Positions 6,272 through 9,439 of a DNA stretch of 9,439 nt are shown piece after piece. Origin of the DNA: Candidatus Microgenomates bacterium (GTDB lineage: Bacteria > Patescibacteriota > Microgenomatia > 2-02-FULL-39-11); contig JALHWS010000176.1 of the NCBI GenBank assembly GCA_022866885.1, forward strand, positions 1 to 9,439, given 5' to 3'. Each line of letters starts with the position of its first letter. Position 1 is the stretch's first letter. A program made the position numbers and the translations under genes. Below the pieces are notes generated by a model. That model saw nothing but the letters and a program-made list of their open reading frames with translations. It ran no database searches and was not told where the DNA came from.

Positions 6272-7423
6272 TTCATCCAAAAAAGCATCTGCTACCTTAT
6301 CCCACCGGTAATTCTTCAATACTTCATTTCTTCCCTCTCTGCCCATTTGCAGTCTTCGGGATTTATTTTCCAATAATCTTATTATCATTTTTGCATATTC
6401 ATCCGGTTTTTTAGGATCAGCCAAGAATCCTGATTTTCCGTGGATTACTTCTTCATTACAGCCAATACTTCTCACTACAGGCGTTTCACAAGCCATGGCC
6501 TCAAGCACAGTCAGACTAGCAGTAGTACCGATAGTTTCCGGATCAGCCGCAAAACAGACGATATCAGAAAATGAATAATAATCCGGTAAATTCTGATATG
6601 GTAAATTTCCAAGAAATTCCACATTTTCGGCAATACTTAAATTTTTTGCTTGTTCGAGGTATCGTGCTCTTACTCTTTTATCAGTGACTGTCTCAGAAAT
6701 AATTAATTTTACCTGAGGATACTTTTTTTTAATAATCAGCAGGGCATGAAGTAAATATTCTGTCCCCTTAAGCGGTGTATAATCCGTACAATGCAAAAGA
6801 AGCAGATTGGTTTTCCATTTTTTAGGTTTCGGTATGTCTCGGCGGCGGAAAAAGTCTGTATCTACACCAAGATAGGTGATTTTATCCGGTTTACATCCGT
6901 ATATTTTCTTAATCCAATCGGCCACCGATTGATTAATGGTCATTACGCGCGATGAATAAGCCACTCCCTTTTTATCAAAAGACTGATAAACTTTACTCAA
7001 TAACAGACACCCGGTCCGCTTGAAAAAACTTAAACTTGCCAGCAGGGTTTTGTCGTAGAAGAAGGCAAACGGTTCAAAACAGAAGTAGATAACCGGCTTG
7101 GAAAACATGGATGCTAAATAATTTAAGGGAAACATGCTGGCAATCACGACATCCTGATTACTAATCAGTTTAGCCAGTTGCCGCTTTTCTTTTATTAGAA
7201 ATATTGGAAACAATAACCAGTAAATCAGACTGTTGGAAGAATAACGACTTAAGGTCTCAACTTTTATTCCAATTTCGGCGAATTTGGCAATCCATTTTTC
7301 ATCAGCTTTTTCCACAACAACAGTAACTTTATGCTTTTTGCGAAGACGGAGAGCAGTTTCAAAAATAAATCTTGTTCCACCGTTGGAATAAAGAAGATGG
7401 GAATGCAACCAAAGGACATTCAT
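6227..7423 (-). CDS. GT4 family glycosyltransferase (GT-B fold)
   Basis: 398-residue retaining-type glycosyltransferase. The N-terminal acceptor domain begins MNVLWLHSHL and has the Gly-Gly loop at 15-16. A hydrophobic patch at about 66-77 probably helps it sit on the inner membrane. The C-terminal donor domain (Glycos_transf_1) starts near 203, with Lys219 in PLKGTEYLL at the phosphate-contacting position. NVEFLGNLPYQNLPDYYS (267-284) and the LEAMACETPVV signature (307-317) follow. The usual E-x7-E pair is stretched: Glu296 (PETIGTT) and Glu308 are 12 apart, so the donor loop has a small insertion. The ATG at 7423 is 3 bases after the carbamoyltransferase stop, and a GAGAAG six bases upstream (plus-strand 7430-7435) is a moderate ribosome site, so the two are one transcript. 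The sugar transferred is unknown; a fucose-like or carbamoylated sugar is only a contextual guess. The last 45 bases are shared antiparallel with the methyltransferase gene. Confidence 0.92.
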   Translation of the reverse strand: MNVLWLHSHLLYSNGGTRFIFETALRLRKKHKVTVVVEKADEKWIAKFAEIGIKVETLSRYSSNSLIYWLLFPIFLIKEKRQLAKLISNQDVVIASMFPLNYLASMFSKPVIYFCFEPFAFFYDKTLLASLSFFKRTGCLLLSKVYQSFDKKGVAYSSRVMTINQSVADWIKKIYGCKPDKITYLGVDTDFFRRRDIPKPKKWKTNLLLLHCTDYTPLKGTEYLLHALLIIKKKYPQVKLIISETVTDKRVRARYLEQAKNLSIAENVEFLGNLPYQNLPDYYSFSDIVCFAADPETIGTTASLTVLEAMACETPVVRSIGCNEEVIHGKSGFLADPKKPDEYAKMIIRLLENKSRRLQMGREGRNEVLKNYRWDKVADAFLDELDFIDNQMSRKKGK

Positions 7424-7426
7424 AAG

Positions 7427-9118
7427 TTACTTCTCGATTAAATAATTACCTAATATTAGGGCGTCCAATCCCGACTTCTCAAAAGTATGAATAGCTGTTT
7501 GAGGCGTTCCGACAATCGGAAGCCCATGCAGGTTAAAGGATGTATTTAACAAACAGCCAACGCCGGTAATCTTTTTGAATTCTTCCAAAATTTTCCGGTA
7601 AGCTGGATTCCACTCATTGACAGTCTGCGGCCGGCAGGTTTTATCAAAAGGATGTAAAGCGGCCGGCATATCCTCCCAGGCTTTTGGTTTGGTATCAAAA
7701 GCTTCTATCATGTAATGGTTGGGGTGATAGTTAACCAGATAATCTCTTGCGTCTTCCTCCAAAATGGAAGGCGCAAAAGGCATCCAGAAATCCCGCTGTT
7801 TGATGGCAAAATTCAGCTTACCGATCACTTTAAGATCTCTTGGGTCAGCTAAAATACTTCTGTTTCCCAATCCCCTTGGCCCCCACTCCTCTCTTCCGGC
7901 GAACCTGGCAACGATTTTTCCTTTTGCCAGTAATGCGGCCACTTTCTTATGAAGGTCATTGCTAATTCTCTTTGCTTTCTTTTTCCATATGGATTTTTCA
8001 ATCGCTTCGCAGATCTCATCATCGGAAAACGACCGGCCAAGGTACAAGTCTGACAATTGTTTATATTTGGGAGTGACATTTTTTTCCCGGCATAAACGAT
8101 GGTAACCTGCCAAAGCGGCGCCGACCGGCGTCCCGCCATCATCGGCCGCCGGATAGAAAAAGACTTTTTCCACTTCCGGCAACTGGCGGATCAGTTGATT
8201 GGCTTTCACGTTAAGGAAAGAACCCCCGCTACAAACAATCTTGTGAATACCGGTATAAGAAACGGCGTTTTTTACCCATTGACATACCAGTTCCTCAAAA
8301 TATTTTTGGGTCGCCCAGGCGATATTGTCAAATCGCCGGCCGGCAAGAATTCCTGTCAGTTTTTTTGATACATCATATAAGTAAGCGCCGTATGTATTTT
8401 GGAACTCCAAAGGCTTTCGGGGATTAATCCTGATGATTTCTCGAAAGTTCTCAACCAATCCGTCATCTTTGCCGTAAGGCGCCAGTCCCATGACTTTATA
8501 TTCATGTTCCCATTTTTTCATGCCTAAGAAGCCGGTCACTTCGCTGTAAAGGTTATTGGAAAGGCTATGGTAAAAAGTGGTCGAGGCAATCCTTTTTATT
8601 TTATTATTCTTTCCGACTGAAACGGTTGCCGATAAACCGTCTCCTGAACCATCAAGGGTAAGGATTAGGGTTTCATCATACCACGGCCGCTGGTAATAAG
8701 CACAGGCAGCGTGAGAAAGATGGTGATCAATATAAATTATCGGTTTGCCGGCCATACCCAGTGTGTAGAAAAGAGTTTTTATATCACGGGTCTGGCGGAA
8801 AAAATGAAGGATCTTGACGAAACTTTCGGCAAAAAATGAAGAATGCAGATAAGGAGCAAGAGCCACCTGAATCCTGCCTAAGTAGTTGACGTCGGCGTAA
8901 GGTGAACCGGCCCGGACTAAACAACCGACAGCTATTAAATCCGTCACCGACGGCTCAACCCCGGAAATTTCGTAAACTTTTTGGATTGACAGGATGGGCG
9001 GACCGGAAAAATTTTTGATATTGATCAGTCTTTCTTCAGAAACCGCAGCCAACACCTGACCGTCCTTTACCAAAGCCGCTCCGCTGTTGTGACCGTCATG
9101 GATACCCAATACTATCAT
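7427..9118 (-). CDS. NodU/CmcH/TobZ family O-carbamoyltransferase
   Basis: Two-domain carbamoyltransferase that makes carbamoyl-adenylate from carbamoyl phosphate and ATP, then moves the carbamoyl group to a hydroxyl, here presumably of a sugar. With the start at 9118 it is 563 residues, normal for the family. The Kae1-like N-terminal domain opens IVLGIHDGHNSGAAL and has the metal-binding HHLSH at 132-136, DGSGDG at 156-161, VCSGGSFLN near 295-303 and PAADDGG at 323-329. The C-terminal YrdC-like domain has REEWGPRGLGNRS (409-421) and LLNTSFN (523-529). All key motifs are present, so it should be active. Start choice: the ATG at 9118 makes an ATGA overlap with the upstream stop and matches the usual family N-terminus. 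An in-frame ATG at 9142 adds eight polar residues and has AAGGA 10 bases upstream, so it cannot be excluded. It lies between a fucose-synthase-like gene and a GT4 gene, an arrangement suited to carbamoylating a deoxyhexose. Confidence 0.93.
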   Translation of the reverse strand: MIVLGIHDGHNSGAALVKDGQVLAAVSEERLINIKNFSGPPILSIQKVYEISGVEPSVTDLIAVGCLVRAGSPYADVNYLGRIQVALAPYLHSSFFAESFVKILHFFRQTRDIKTLFYTLGMAGKPIIYIDHHLSHAACAYYQRPWYDETLILTLDGSGDGLSATVSVGKNNKIKRIASTTFYHSLSNNLYSEVTGFLGMKKWEHEYKVMGLAPYGKDDGLVENFREIIRINPRKPLEFQNTYGAYLYDVSKKLTGILAGRRFDNIAWATQKYFEELVCQWVKNAVSYTGIHKIVCSGGSFLNVKANQLIRQLPEVEKVFFYPAADDGGTPVGAALAGYHRLCREKNVTPKYKQLSDLYLGRSFSDDEICEAIEKSIWKKKAKRISNDLHKKVAALLAKGKIVARFAGREEWGPRGLGNRSILADPRDLKVIGKLNFAIKQRDFWMPFAPSILEEDARDYLVNYHPNHYMIEAFDTKPKAWEDMPAALHPFDKTCRPQTVNEWNPAYRKILEEFKKITGVGCLLNTSFNLHGLPIVGTPQTAIHTFEKSGLDALILGNYLIEK

Positions 9119-9439
9119 GGATTTATTGCTTTTTGATACCATTCAATGGTTTTCCTTAAACCGTTTTCAAAAGGAGTTTTCGCCTTAAAACCGAATTCTT
9201 TCAGGGCTTTGCTTGTATCCAACATTCTCCTCGGTTGTCCATCCGGCTTGGTACTATCCCAAACGATTTGTCCGTCATATTTGGTCAATCGGCAGATAAG
9301 ATCAACTAACTCTTTAATGGATATTTCAAATCCCGCTCCCAGATTCACCGGCTCCGCTTTATTATAAAATTCGCTTGCCAGTAAAATTGCTTCGACCGCA
9401 TCCTCCACGAACAGAAATTCCCTGGTCGCCCGGCCGGTA
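9115..9439 (-). CDS. GDP-L-fucose synthase-like NAD-dependent epimerase/reductase, C-terminal part only
   Basis: Extended SDR cut by the window edge; about 107 C-terminal residues are visible. The frame stays open to base 9439 and reads TGRATREFLFVEDAVEA, a conserved family segment, so the GTG at 9408 is internal rather than a start. Further on, NLGAGFEISIKELV and the IVWDSTKPDGQPRRMLD block are the GDP-fucose synthase signature (WDTSKPDGTPRKLLD in typical members), ending with an EWYQ helix. Full-length family members have about 310 residues, so the Rossmann half and the Ser-Tyr-Lys site are outside view. The enzyme would convert GDP-4-keto-6-deoxymannose to GDP-L-fucose or a close relative. 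A GDP-mannose 4,6-dehydratase gene would be expected just upstream, beyond the window. Its TGA overlaps the carbamoyltransferase ATG at 9118 (ATGA). Specificity for fucose rather than another 6-deoxyhexose rests on the C-terminal signature only. Confidence 0.85.
   Translation of the reverse strand, partial: TGRATREFLFVEDAVEAILLASEFYNKAEPVNLGAGFEISIKELVDLICRLTKYDGQIVWDSTKPDGQPRRMLDTSKALKEFGFKAKTPFENGLRKTIEWYQKAINP
9153..9157 (-). promoter_or_regulatory. Possible Shine-Dalgarno for an alternative carbamoyltransferase start
   Basis: On the minus strand AAGGA lies 10 bases before the ATG at 9142, while the ATG at 9118 has no such site. If it works, translation starts 24 bases earlier and the overlap with the upstream gene grows to 28 bases. 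It lies within coding sequence, so chance occurrence is likely enough. Confidence 0.3.

Noticed and set aside
6227..6300. Bidirectional terminator between the convergent operons
   Set aside because: I found no convincing GC-rich hairpin followed by a T run on either strand; the region is coding on both strands.
7849..8368. Open frames on both strands inside the carbamoyltransferase gene
   Set aside because: They overlap conserved carbamoyltransferase motifs in another frame, have atypical composition and resemble no protein I know.
9406..9408. GTG at 9408 (minus) as the start of the last gene
   Set aside because: The frame continues to the window edge with the conserved ATREFLFVEDA segment, so the gene is truncated by the window, not short.
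1..9439. tRNA, rRNA, CRISPR, insertion sequence or defence system
   Set aside because: No repeats, inverted ends, transposase, RNA-gene signature or defence protein is visible; the gaps between genes are at most 5 bases.

Overview
The window is protein-coding almost end to end: the largest non-coding gap is 5 bases. It lies inside a surface-polysaccharide / nucleotide-sugar gene region. Ten genes form two convergent blocks. The block on the + strand (1-6271) holds seven genes: a transaldolase (5' end outside the window), a short-chain dehydrogenase, a UDP-glucose/GDP-mannose-type dehydrogenase, a Gfo/Idh/MocA oxidoreductase, a GalE-like NAD-dependent epimerase, a GT2 glycosyltransferase and a class I methyltransferase. 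The block on the - strand (9439 down to 6227) holds three genes: the 3' part of a GDP-L-fucose-synthase-like epimerase/reductase, a NodU/CmcH/TobZ-type carbamoyltransferase and a GT4 glycosyltransferase. The two blocks overlap tail to tail by 45 coding bases.

Read as a pathway (inference), the + block looks like a sugar-making and sugar-attaching unit. Transaldolase and four NAD(P)-dependent sugar oxidoreductases or epimerases would build or remodel a sugar, the GT2 enzyme would transfer it, and the methyltransferase would decorate it. The - block fits a 6-deoxyhexose (fucose-like) donor, O-carbamoylation of a sugar, and transfer by a GT-B enzyme. No flippase, polymerase or export gene is in view, so the glycan's fate (O-antigen, capsule, exopolysaccharide, S-layer glycan) cannot be fixed here.

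The most unusual gene is the nucleotide-sugar-dehydrogenase homologue at 1543-2847. It keeps the family's Glu, Lys, Asn and Asp active-site positions but has Thr where the catalytic Cys should be. It also has Trp in place of a glycine of the dinucleotide-binding loop and changes at nucleotide-binding positions. Its real chemistry may differ from the textbook four-electron oxidation. Its company with a transaldolase that carries the full visible transaldolase catalytic set suggests a non-standard sugar pathway.

Organism: a bacterium using TGA as stop, with moderate-to-low GC, very tight gene packing, repeated ATGA start/stop overlaps and only occasional strong Shine-Dalgarno sequences. This would suit an uncultivated lineage such as Patescibacteria (Microgenomates-like) or a similar candidate phylum, but the sequence does not prove it. 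I saw no RNA gene, insertion sequence, CRISPR array, clear promoter or clear rho-independent terminator.
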